Shown piece after piece: positions 18,357 to 26,108 of a DNA stretch of 64,000 nucleotides. The stretch comes from an uncultured Collinsella sp. (GTDB lineage: Bacteria; Actinomycetota; Coriobacteriia; Coriobacteriales; Coriobacteriaceae), in contig CABRIC010000003.1 in assembly GCA_902470905.1 (NCBI GenBank), forward strand, positions 7,750-71,749. Direction: 5' to 3'. The notes beneath the pieces are model-generated. The model was not told the DNA's origin, did not search any database, and was given only the letters and a program-made list of their open reading frames with translations. The translations under genes and the position numbers were made by a program. Position 1 is the stretch's first letter. Every line of letters starts with the position of its first letter.

Positions 18357-19094
18357 CTAGGCAAGCGGATTCTTCTTTGCCACGCCATTTGCACGAGGCA
18401 ATGAAACGGATGCTGAATGACTCTTCTTAAGAACAATAAACTCCCTGTGACCCAAGCCTTCAGGCAAATCAATTGCGTCATTCAGAAGCAAAGTGAAGCC
18501 GCAAATCTTAGCTGCTGACATGCCGGAAGCAAGCTCCTCATCCGAAGGATTGCCCTTGGTGATAACAAATAGCCCTCCATCCTTCAGGTACGGAGCCGCA
18601 TACTCAACAAGAATCGGTAGAGGGGCCAGTGCGCGGGCGGTTACAACGGAGAACTGCTTCTTATGGCTTCGAGCATATTCTTCAAGACGATCATGAACCG
18701 CATGAGCATGTTTCAATCCAAGAGCATGGACAAAGGAATTAACCGCATCAACCTTCTTGCCAACAGAGTCAATATAAGTAGCTTTACGATGCGTGGTTAT
18801 GGTTAATGGAATACCAGGGAAGCCCGCACCTGTTCCCATATCGAGCAAAGCTCCCTCAGGAGCCTTATTGATATAGGGGAGCAAAACAAGTGAGTCGAGG
18901 ATATGAAGTACGGCAGCATCTTCTACGTTAAGAATACGGGTGAGATTGGTTGTCTTATTTGTTTCTAGAACCAAATCCAAATGCTGGATACATTTCCTCA
19001 GCTCAATATCAGTTACGCTCAAGGAATATTCTTTGCAATAGGAAGTTAGGCGACTCAACATCTCGTCAGCCTGCTGATCGGTAAGTACTAACAA
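18357..19094 (-). CDS. rsmG: 16S rRNA m7G527 methyltransferase
   Basis: A 245-residue SAM-dependent methyltransferase (GidB family) for G527 of 16S rRNA. SAM-binding marks are LLDMGTGAGFPGIPL and YIDSVGKKV, then TARALAPLPILVEYAAPYL. The open frame extends to 19142, but that TTG sits in the T run of the upstream terminator; the TTG at 19094 has AAAGGAG six bases before it and gives the usual family length, so I chose it. Codon use is less GC-biased than in surrounding genes, as for parAB. Confidence 0.9.
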   Translation of the reverse strand: MLVLTDQQADEMLSRLTSYCKEYSLSVTDIELRKCIQHLDLVLETNKTTNLTRILNVEDAAVLHILDSLVLLPYINKAPEGALLDMGTGAGFPGIPLTITTHRKATYIDSVGKKVDAVNSFVHALGLKHAHAVHDRLEEYARSHKKQFSVVTARALAPLPILVEYAAPYLKDGGLFVITKGNPSDEELASGMSAAKICGFTLLLNDAIDLPEGLGHREFIVLKKSHSASVSLPRANGVAKKNPLA

Positions 19095-19140
19095 CGAAAG
19101 CTCCTTTCTGACAAAAATCAGCGTATCGAGAACTTTTGAC

Positions 19141-19170
19141 AAAAAAAGGGGACGTGGAAACCACGTCCCC
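19141..19170 (-). terminator. Terminator between jag and rsmG
   Basis: Ten-bp stem GGGGACGTGG/CCACGTCCCC with loop AAA and a seven-T run on the minus strand, so most transcripts from rpmH through jag end here and rsmG needs its own promoter or read-through. Confidence 0.85.
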
Positions 19171-19190
19171 CTAGCATAAGCTCGAGTAGA

Positions 19191-19760
19191 CTATCGAGCA
19201 ACAATCACCACATGGCGATCAGGGTCAGAACCCTCAGAATGAGTATCGACTGCATCGTTGCCACGAAGTGCAATGTGAACCAGTCGGCGCTCGTAGGCAT
19301 TCATGGGCGGAAGCGAAACACTCTTATGAGTGCGGATGGCACGCTCGGCAGCAGACTGAGCCATGGAGGCGACCTTATCCTGACGGCGACTCTTGTATCC
19401 CTCGACGTCCACTACAACCGGATACCTAAAGCCAAGCTTGCGGCTCACCAGCAAAGAGAACATAACCTGAAGAGCATCAAGAGTGCGACCATGACGGCCA
19501 ATGAGAACAGCAAGGTCGGGAGCCGTTATATCCAAAATCAGCTCACCCTCGTCGCCCTCATACTCATCGATAGGAGAGTTGGCGGCATCGAAGTGCGAAA
19601 GGATGGAACGCAGGATGGAAATCGCAACATCGGCAATGGTGTCGAGCTCCTCATCGGTCAGCTCTTCACCAGCCTTGTAGCGCTGTGCAATCTCGGGATA
19701 ATCGCCCGCGACCTGCGGGGCAACCTCCTCAAGCATATCCTCGATGATCTCTTCAGACAT
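19191..19760 (-). CDS. jag: RNA-binding protein Jag/KhpB (KH and R3H domains)
   Basis: A 189-residue protein. An acidic helical N-terminus is followed by a KH domain (about 70-130, with LAVLIGRHGRTLDALQ carrying a GxxG-like loop) and an R3H domain (about 130-189, with NAYERRLVHIAL, the R3H-type arginine and histidine). Jag/KhpB binds RNA and affects cell shape and division; it is regularly found next to yidC. ATG at 19760 with GGAG six bases upstream; the frame opens four codons earlier at a TTG that overlaps the ribosome site. Confidence 0.92.
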   Translation of the reverse strand: MSEEIIEDMLEEVAPQVAGDYPEIAQRYKAGEELTDEELDTIADVAISILRSILSHFDAANSPIDEYEGDEGELILDITAPDLAVLIGRHGRTLDALQVMFSLLVSRKLGFRYPVVVDVEGYKSRRQDKVASMAQSAAERAIRTHKSVSLPPMNAYERRLVHIALRGNDAVDTHSEGSDPDRHVVIVAR

Positions 19761-19804
19761 AACGTACTCCAAAAGTTAGGTACCTAAATAAGATTGATAT
19801 CCCA

Positions 19805-20575
19805 CTACTTCTTCTTGTGCGGGCGCGGCTTCTTCTCGCGACGAGTGACCTCAACCTGCAGCGGAGCGTTCTTAAGACGCTCCTCCTCATCGGCCTTTGC
19901 CTTGTCGATGACCTTCTGCGTCACAAAAATCTGCTGGATAACCTGCCAAGCAGACGAGACGTCGTAGTACAGCAGAACACCAACGGGAAGGCTCCAGCCC
20001 ATCCAAAGCATCATGACCGTCATGACAACGGCCATCATACGCATGCTCTGAGCCTGCTGGCCGGTCTGGTTGCGCGACATATAGAGCTGCGGAATCAGGG
20101 TCAGGACGGCAAACAGGATCAGGCAAACCAGCGCAGGCAGTGCAACCATAAAGCCATCGGCAAAGGAAGCGCTCGGCGTGGTGGTCAGGTCGGGCAGGAT
20201 GTTGAAGAACGAGAACGTGCCGTCGTTAAAGTACTGCGGCAGGTTGCGCAGCAATGTAAACAGGGCGAACAGGATAGGCATCTGAATCAGCAGCGGCAGA
20301 CAGCCAGCCATGGGGTTGAACTTGTTCTCGCTGTAGAACTTCTGCATCTCCTCGGCCTGACGCTGGGGATCGTCGGCATAGCGCTCCTGGATCTCGAGCA
20401 TCTTGGGCTGCAGCACCTGCATGCGAGCCGTCGACTTGGTCGACTTGAGCATGAGCGGCGTCAGCAGCAGACGGATGATGACCACCAGGATGATGATGGA
20501 CAGGCCCCAGTCGACCGCAAAGGTCTGGATGAGCTTGAGCAGCTCGAAAAGGATGTTAACGATCCAATCCCACAT
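19805..20575 (-). CDS. yidC: Membrane protein insertase YidC
   Basis: A 256-residue Oxa1/YidC/Alb3 family insertase of the short Gram-positive type. Hydrophobic segments are seen near residues 25-45, 95-115, 145-165 and 180-205; the region LLTPLMLKSTKSTARMQVLQPKM includes the conserved arginine region, and a lysine-rich tail (KKPRPHKKK) can touch ribosomes. The N-terminus lacks a lipobox. It works with SecYEG or alone to insert membrane proteins. Confidence 0.95.
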   Translation of the reverse strand: MWDWIVNILFELLKLIQTFAVDWGLSIIILVVIIRLLLTPLMLKSTKSTARMQVLQPKMLEIQERYADDPQRQAEEMQKFYSENKFNPMAGCLPLLIQMPILFALFTLLRNLPQYFNDGTFSFFNILPDLTTTPSASFADGFMVALPALVCLILFAVLTLIPQLYMSRNQTGQQAQSMRMMAVVMTVMMLWMGWSLPVGVLLYYDVSSAWQVIQQIFVTQKVIDKAKADEEERLKNAPLQVEVTRREKKPRPHKKK

Positions 20576-20604
20576 GTAAATTTTCCTCCGATAGCGAGTG
20601 CCCG

Positions 20605-20829
20605 CTAAGGCACAGGGTCATAACCGCCGACGTGCAGGGGATTGCAGCGAGCGATGCGTCTCACGGCAAGCCAGCAGCCTCTCAAAACACCGTACTTCTC
20701 AATCGCCTGAACGGCATATTGCGAGCACGTTGGGTAATAAATGCAGGCGTCAGGTAATAAGGGCGAAATAACCTGTTGATATATGCGAATAGGAGCGATG
20801 GCAACACGTCGCAAAACGTGATTGCTCAT
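20605..20829 (-). CDS. yidD: Membrane insertion factor YidD
   Basis: A 74-residue member of the YidD family, with the marks ISPLLPDACIYYPTCSQYA and the C-terminal RCNPLHVGGYDPVP. It helps YidC-dependent insertion. The start overlaps the end of rnpA by 4 bp. Confidence 0.95.
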   Translation of the reverse strand: MSNHVLRRVAIAPIRIYQQVISPLLPDACIYYPTCSQYAVQAIEKYGVLRGCWLAVRRIARCNPLHVGGYDPVP

Positions 20830-21164
20830 CGCTCCTCCCCGGCAACGCCGGCGCGTTTCATAAGCGAACGCAATGCCTTGTCCATCTCCTGCGGCGAGGA
20901 GATCCTCGTCTTGGGAGTCGCGAACAAGATGATGTCATAACCCGCAACGGGAAATCCGCAGCTGCGGGCGGCCTCGCGCATCACACGCTTAGATCGGTTG
21001 CGCACGACGGCACAACCGAGCCGTTTAGCACCAACGAAGGCGACCCTTCCGGAGTCGCCTTCGCCAACCGATTCACATATGGTCATTCGAATCAGAGGGT
21101 GATTGAAACGACGCCCCTGACTGAACACATGCTCGAAATCTTGCCGAGACTTAATAGTCTTCAT
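20826..21164 (-). CDS. rnpA: Ribonuclease P protein component
   Basis: A 112-residue basic protein subunit of RNase P, which trims the 5' leader of pre-tRNAs. It shows KSRQDFEHVFSQGRR and the RNR-type motif AVVRNRSKRVMREAAR. It starts 20 bp after rpmH and overlaps yidD. Confidence 0.95.
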   Translation of the reverse strand: MKTIKSRQDFEHVFSQGRRFNHPLIRMTICESVGEGDSGRVAFVGAKRLGCAVVRNRSKRVMREAARSCGFPVAGYDIILFATPKTRISSPQEMDKALRSLMKRAGVAGEER

Positions 21165-21184
21165 GCGAGATGTGTGTATCGCTG

Positions 21185-21319
21185 CTAGACAGTGAGACGC
21201 TTGCGGCCCTTGGCGCGGCGACGGGCGAGCACGGCACGACCACCCTTGGTGGCCATACGGGCACGGAAGCCATGGGTCTTGGCACGCTTACGCTTATTAG
21301 GCTGATACGTACGCTTCAT
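21185..21319 (-). CDS. rpmH: 50S ribosomal protein L34
   Basis: A 44-residue protein, [20 protein letters not shown] onward, ending KGRKRLTV; near-universal L34 sequence. The frame is open upstream to 21379, but the ATG at 21319 follows GGAGG and matches the family start. Confidence 0.97.
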   Translation of the reverse strand: MKRTYQPNKRKRAKTHGFRARMATKGGRAVLARRRAKGRKRLTV

Positions 21320-21391
21320 CTTAAGTTCCTCCTGCTGCATTTCGAGTGTCCGCGGGAGCGCGGACGCAGATATAGACACGTGAGCTTGAAG

Positions 21392-21421
21392 ATTGTAGGG
21401 AAATCAATGTTCAAATGTCAA
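21392..21421 (-). promoter_or_regulatory. Promoter of the rpmH-rnpA-yidD-yidC-jag operon
   Basis: Minus strand TTGACA (21416-21421), 18-bp spacer, TACAAT (21392-21397), about 70 bp ahead of rpmH. Confidence 0.8.
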
Positions 21422-21494
21422 GAAATCAAAGGTAAAAGGTCGCGCAGTTCACACGGTTCCCCCATAAGCCCAACTGAAATTTGCGGGGTACGGC

Positions 21495-21610
21495 AACTTT
21501 TCACGATATTTCATCGAGTTTTCAACAGGTCATGTTGGCAATGTTGAGAACTTTTCACCCGTTTTCCAAAGTTTTCAACAAGTTTTGAAAAGTTGTCGAA
21601 AGATGAGAAA
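21495..21610. other. Candidate oriC part A: TTTTCAACA box cluster
   Basis: Between rpmH and the next gene there are exact TTTTCAACA boxes at 21519-21527 and 21572-21580, relatives TTTTCACGA (21498-21506), TTTTCCAAA (21562-21570) and TTCTCAACA on the minus strand (21542-21550), and TTGTCGAAA at 21593-21601. The 9-mers differ from the classic TTATCCACA DnaA box at two positions. Location beside rpmH and dnaA fits an origin. The remainder of the 345-bp gap contains only the rpmH promoter. Confidence 0.55.
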
Positions 21611-21664
21611 CGTTGCACGGTGAGCTACTATTTGTTCGAAACCTTTTGAAAGATTGCGAGCGGC

Positions 21665-23017
21665 ATGTCTGACGACTTTTACACCATGGTCGATTCCGGA
21701 GACCCGGCACCCGACAACGAGCACATCACCGGCGTGCGCGAAGAGCGTGCGGAAGGCGAGCAGACGACCACGCAGGCGCCAAAAGCCATGTACGCCGCGC
21801 GCATCGCCGTCTATGACGACATGCTGTCGACACCGCGGGTGATCGTCATTGATCCGCAAGATGTCCGCACGTATTTGGAAGAGACGACCAACACCGTCTA
21901 CCAGTGCATGAAAGAACAAGGTGGCCATATCTCGCTCATGGTCATCCGCGAGATTGTCGAAAACTTTATCCACGCACACTTTGCCGAGCCCATCATCTCG
22001 ATTCTGGACGGCGGAGACACCATCCGCTTTGCTGACCAAGGACCCGGCATCGACGACAAGGAACGCGCTTTCGACTTTGGCGTTACCAGTGCAAACAGCA
22101 AGATGAAGCGCTATATCCGTGGAACCGGAGCAGGGTTTCCCATGGTGCAGGAGTATTTGGAAAACGCCGGCGGTGCCGTATCCATCGAGGACAACATGGG
22201 TAGCGGTACCGTGGTTACGGTAAGCCTGGACCCTAAACGCGTGCAGGAAATCGAGCGCGCCGGTGGACGCGGTGCTGCCGTGCGGCCCGAGACGGAGCAG
22301 CCCACATATCCCCTGCCGGGAGCTTTTGCGCAGCAGCCCGTGGCAACGCAGCAGATGCAGCCCCCCGTGAGGCAGATGCAGCAGCCCGGAATGCTTCCCA
22401 CACAAGAGCCCCAGGCGACATCGATGTCGATGCCGCCAAACATGCCAGAGGCCGTGCCGCGGGCGGATCAGGATGCAGCAGCAATGCAGCAGGCGACGGG
22501 CGCACCGGGTGGCCAGCAAATGGGCTATCAGCCGTACCAACAGGGATATCCATATCAGCAGATGCCGCCACTGGGGTACGGCCAGCAGTTCCCGCAGCAG
22601 TACCAGCAAGGATATCAGCAGCCGTACCAGCAGATGCCGCAGCAGCAGTACAACCCCTGGGCCCAGCAGATGCCTCCGCAGCCTTACCAACAGTGGCCTC
22701 AAAGTTTTCAACAGCAAATGCCACCGATGCAGAGTTCTCAACAACCAGCAGCTCAAATGATGTATCCTAATGCAGCAAATCAGCATGCGCAGCCACAACC
22801 GGACGTGTTCGTAAGCGATCGCGGCAACGCCGCGCTGGGCTATCTGGCGCAAAATCAAGCGTGCGGCGCAACCGATCTTGCGAGGGCGTTTGGAAACTCG
22901 GCCCCCACTTGGTCACGCACGCTCAATGACTTGGCGCAGGCCGGCTTGGTCATCAAGCATGGCCAGAAATACCATCTGACCGAACTCGGCGCCGCTCGCG
23001 TGCGAGCTCAGAGCTAA
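21665..23017 (+). CDS. GHKL ATPase-fold protein with Q/P-rich linker and winged helix
   Basis: A 450-residue protein not matching a named family I know. Residues of about 85-195 look like a GHKL (histidine-kinase-type) ATP-binding fold: N-box REIVENFIHAHF (about 94-105), G1 box FADQGPGI (about 122-129), G2 box GTGAGFPMVQEY (about 152-163), then SGTVVTVSLD. No dimerisation/phosphoacceptor histidine domain is evident. Residues 195-380 are a low-complexity Gln/Pro/Met/Tyr linker. Residues of about 382-450 form a winged helix (GYLAQNQACGATDLARAFG, then a wing-like IKHGQKYHLTELG). It ends 15 bp before dnaA and probably shares its transcript. The ribosome site is weak. A role in replication control is inference from position. 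Confidence 0.75.
   Translation: MSDDFYTMVDSGDPAPDNEHITGVREERAEGEQTTTQAPKAMYAARIAVYDDMLSTPRVIVIDPQDVRTYLEETTNTVYQCMKEQGGHISLMVIREIVENFIHAHFAEPIISILDGGDTIRFADQGPGIDDKERAFDFGVTSANSKMKRYIRGTGAGFPMVQEYLENAGGAVSIEDNMGSGTVVTVSLDPKRVQEIERAGGRGAAVRPETEQPTYPLPGAFAQQPVATQQMQPPVRQMQQPGMLPTQEPQATSMSMPPNMPEAVPRADQDAAAMQQATGAPGGQQMGYQPYQQGYPYQQMPPLGYGQQFPQQYQQGYQQPYQQMPQQQYNPWAQQMPPQPYQQWPQSFQQQMPPMQSSQQPAAQMMYPNAANQHAQPQPDVFVSDRGNAALGYLAQNQACGATDLARAFGNSAPTWSRTLNDLAQAGLVIKHGQKYHLTELGAARVRAQS
22705..22743. other. DnaA-box-like motifs inside the linker coding sequence
   Basis: TTTTCAACA (22705-22713) and TTCTCAACA (22735-22743) lie 30 bp apart within the Gln-rich linker codons, matching the boxes in the flanking intergenic regions. 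Confidence 0.4.
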
Positions 23018-23032
23018 AGAACGGGAGAGACA

Positions 23033-24757
23033 GTGGACGAGGAAGCAAGCATCATCCTGGGGGATGCCATCGCCTTTTGCCAGCGCGACGGCCAAGATGC
23101 ACGCCTCATCAACATGCTGGGGCAATCGCGGGCCATAAGCCTGACCGAAGATACGCTCACGATCGAGGCCCCCTCGCGCTTTGCCATCGCGCAGCTCAAA
23201 AAGCATCAGCCGACTATTGAGGCCTATCTGGAAGAAATCGCCTTTGCACCGATCGCGCTCGACATCGTGGCACCGCAAGGCGCCGCAACGGAATCCGCTG
23301 CCGCGACGGCGCCCGCCACGGCTCCCGCCGCTTCCCCGGCGGCACCGACCTCCGCAGGCGACGTGCCGACAATCGAGCACCAGCACAGCGATGTTTCCCG
23401 TGAAACCATGGCACCGTTGCCAACCGCGGCAGCGACGTCAACGAACGCGCCCGTCACGCACATGCCCATCGCTCACGACGCAGCGGCGGGCGCGGATTCG
23501 GGCATTGCAATCAAGAACACGCTCTCGGCCGATGATTTTCGTCGCATGATGAACCAGATGAAGGGCGGAGCGCCGACTAAATCCACGCAAGCTGCGACCC
23601 CCGCCTCACCCGTGCCAGCACCGACCGTGCCGGCCGAGCAGAATACGGATGGAGCCCCGCTCGCCGCGAACTCAAAATTTACCTTTGAGAACTTTGTCTA
23701 CGGCCCCGAGAACAGCCATGCTTATCGCTCGGCACTCAAGTTTGCCGCCCTCGCGGACGAGCGCGGCACATGCACATCACTGTTCATCTACGGCAAATCG
23801 GGCCTGGGCAAGACGCACCTGCTGCTTGCCATTAAAAACGAGCTCGCCGAGAAGTCGCCCGAGATCAAGGTCAAGTATGCCAACTCCCAGGCATATCTGG
23901 ACGACCTGATGACCGAGTTCGACCGTCAAAAGAAGAGCAACGCTCCCATCATGCAGGCGTACCACGGCGTGGACGTGCTCATCATCGATGACATCCAAAA
24001 CATCATCGGCAAGCGCGCGAGCGTGGACTACTTTTTCCAGCTCATGGACGAGTTCATCCGCAACAACAAGAAGGTCGTCATCGCGGCAGACCGCGCCCCC
24101 AAGGACCTGAGCATGGACGAGCGTCTGACCAGCCGCTTCAACGCCGGCATGCTCTGCCTGGTCGCAGAACCCAGCTACGAGATGAAATACAAGATCTTGC
24201 AGCGCTATTACGAGAACACCATCGTCGCCGCTCCCGAGGCAGGCGACGACTCGCTGCTGGCGGCCTATGGGGGCGACGGCGGACACCTGACCGACGAGCA
24301 CTTTAAACACATGGCAGAGGTGTCGGGCACCAACATCCGCGAACTCGAGAGTTTCTGCGAGCGCTGCGCCGGCGAGGCAGGCGACCGCGAGCGCGAGGGC
24401 GGGGAGCTCACCTTTGACGATATCGACGCCATCGCCAGCCAGTACTTCGACACATCGGCCAAAAAAATCAACGTGCAAACGGTTCAGTCCGTCATCGAAG
24501 AGCAGTACGGCGTGACGCACGAGGAGCTCATCGGCCCACGTCGCAACGCCAATATCGCCAAAGCACGCCATATCGCTATCTACCTGGCCATCGAGATGTG
24601 CGAGATGACGACCACGGCGGTGGGCGCCGAATTTGGCAACCGCAACCACTCAACCGTCAGCACGAGCTACAAAAAGGTCCAGAAGATGATCCAGGAAGAC
24701 CGCACTGTCACCGAAGACCTCAAGTCGCTGCGCGATAAAATTACACTGCGCTCGTAG
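23033..24757 (+). CDS. dnaA: Chromosomal replication initiator DnaA
   Basis: A 574-residue AAA+ initiator that opens oriC. Domain I (1-80) is followed by a long Ala/Thr/Pro-rich domain II (about 80-210), the AAA+ domain starting NSKFTFENFVYG with Walker A GKSGLGKTH and Walker B DVLIIDDIQN, and domain IV with the DNA-binding signature FGNRNHSTVSTSYKK. The start is GTG with GGGAGAG upstream. The domain II DNA carries a near-parS sequence. An extra loop (APEAGDDSLLAAYGGDGG) occurs in the AAA+ lid region. Confidence 0.97.
   Translation: MDEEASIILGDAIAFCQRDGQDARLINMLGQSRAISLTEDTLTIEAPSRFAIAQLKKHQPTIEAYLEEIAFAPIALDIVAPQGAATESAAATAPATAPAASPAAPTSAGDVPTIEHQHSDVSRETMAPLPTAAATSTNAPVTHMPIAHDAAAGADSGIAIKNTLSADDFRRMMNQMKGGAPTKSTQAATPASPVPAPTVPAEQNTDGAPLAANSKFTFENFVYGPENSHAYRSALKFAALADERGTCTSLFIYGKSGLGKTHLLLAIKNELAEKSPEIKVKYANSQAYLDDLMTEFDRQKKSNAPIMQAYHGVDVLIIDDIQNIIGKRASVDYFFQLMDEFIRNNKKVVIAADRAPKDLSMDERLTSRFNAGMLCLVAEPSYEMKYKILQRYYENTIVAAPEAGDDSLLAAYGGDGGHLTDEHFKHMAEVSGTNIRELESFCERCAGEAGDREREGGELTFDDIDAIASQYFDTSAKKINVQTVQSVIEEQYGVTHEELIGPRRNANIAKARHIAIYLAIEMCEMTTTAVGAEFGNRNHSTVSTSYKKVQKMIQEDRTVTEDLKSLRDKITLRS
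23392..23407. promoter_or_regulatory. Near-parS sequence inside dnaA
   Basis: TGTTTCCCGTGAAACC matches parS at 14 of 16 positions. It encodes part of the variable domain II (VSRET), so protein constraint is likely low there. Confidence 0.4.
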
Positions 24758-24995
24758 GGAAATAGAGACACCTGTTGAAAACTTGTCGAAACCACGGGCA
24801 TAAGGTGTTTAAAACCCAACCCGCGGTGATGAAAAGTTTTGCGCAGGTTTTGAACGTGGAAAACCACCCCCGTTGCACACAGGTTGCTGTCGATTCTCTT
24901 TCTGGGTCTGACCTGCGTCTTTGGGAGTAATCAACAGTTTCGTCAGTGCTATTACTATTATTAAGATATTTATATCTATAGAAAGGTATTAAAAG
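24758..24995. other. Candidate oriC part B with AT-rich segment
   Basis: The dnaA-dnaN gap has an exact TTTTCAACA box on the minus strand (24773-24781) next to TTGTCGAAA (24783-24791), the same pair as in part A, plus a TTGCACACA at 24872-24880 region, and a strongly AT-rich tract from about 24948 to 24982 that could unwind. The dnaN ribosome site GAAAGG lies at its end. Confidence 0.5.
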
Positions 24996-26099
24996 ATGAA
25001 GTTCACCGTCAGCCAGAGCTCGCTCACACAAGCCATCGGCGTCGTTATGAAGGGTGTCGCTTCGGCATCCACCCTTCCCATCCTGTCGGGCGTGCTCGTC
25101 AAGGCGCAAGACGGTATCTTGGAATTCCAGACCTCTAACTACACCATCTCGATCCGTCATCGCATCGCGGCGCATGTCGAAGAAGAGGGCGAGATGGTTA
25201 TCCCCTGTAAGATGCTCTCCAATATCACCAAGACCCTCCCCGATGCCCCGGTCACCTTTGAGCTGTCCGAGCGCCAGGTGCTGATTGGTTGTGAGAAGAG
25301 CTCTTTCCGCCTGAACACGCTCGATGCCAATGACTTCCCCGAGTTTCCGGCCTATGCCATCGAGAGCGCCGTGGAACTGCCGACCGATATCTTGTCCGAG
25401 ATGGTCGGCCGCGTGTGGCGCGTCACCTCGACCGACAAGGCCCGCCCCATCCTGGGTGGCGTGCACATGAAGGTCGAGAACAACACCGTGCGCCTGGTGG
25501 CGACCGATTCCTTCCGCTTGGCCGTGTGCGATACGCAGGTCGAGACCTCGACCCTCGAAGGTTCCTTTGAGCTCAACGTTCCGGCCGACGCCTTCAACGA
25601 CGCGCTGAACATCATGGCCAGCCAGGCGACCATCATGATCGGGGCTACCGACACCCAGGTCGTCTTTGAGGCCGGCAACACCACCTACGTGTCGCGCCGC
25701 ATCGAGGGCGTGTACCCCAACTACAAGCAGCTCATCCCCGATTCGTGCGTGACGAGCGTCAAGATCGATGTCGCCGCCTTTAACGCCGCCCTCAAGCGCG
25801 TGGCCGTTATCGCGAGCGCCAACCCCGCCGTCAAGTTCGAGATCGATGTCGAGAACGGGCAGATGGGCCTGTCCTCCATTTCCAATGACCAGGACCTTGC
25901 TCAGGAGACGATCGATGTCGAGGCCGAGGGCGAGTCGGGTACCATCGCCTTCAACTACCACTACATCTTCGGCTGCCTCAATGCCCTGTCCAAGGAGAAG
26001 GAGATCACGCTGGAGCTCAAGAGCTACTCGCAGGCAGGCATCTTCAAGTCCTACGACAAGATCAACTACCTGTACCTGGTCATGCCGGTCCGCATCTAG
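24996..26099 (+). CDS. dnaN: DNA polymerase III sliding clamp (beta subunit)
   Basis: A 367-residue clamp that rings DNA and tethers the polymerase. Marks are MKFTVSQSSLTQAIGVVMKG at the start, SSFRLNTLDANDFPEFP, GGVHMKVENNTVRLVATDSFRLAV and the conserved C-terminal YLVMPVRI. Full family length. Preceded by GAAAGG. Followed 9 bp later by recF. Confidence 0.97.
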   Translation: MKFTVSQSSLTQAIGVVMKGVASASTLPILSGVLVKAQDGILEFQTSNYTISIRHRIAAHVEEEGEMVIPCKMLSNITKTLPDAPVTFELSERQVLIGCEKSSFRLNTLDANDFPEFPAYAIESAVELPTDILSEMVGRVWRVTSTDKARPILGGVHMKVENNTVRLVATDSFRLAVCDTQVETSTLEGSFELNVPADAFNDALNIMASQATIMIGATDTQVVFEAGNTTYVSRRIEGVYPNYKQLIPDSCVTSVKIDVAAFNAALKRVAVIASANPAVKFEIDVENGQMGLSSISNDQDLAQETIDVEAEGESGTIAFNYHYIFGCLNALSKEKEITLELKSYSQAGIFKSYDKINYLYLVMPVRI

Positions 26100-26108
26100 C
26101 GCTGCGCC

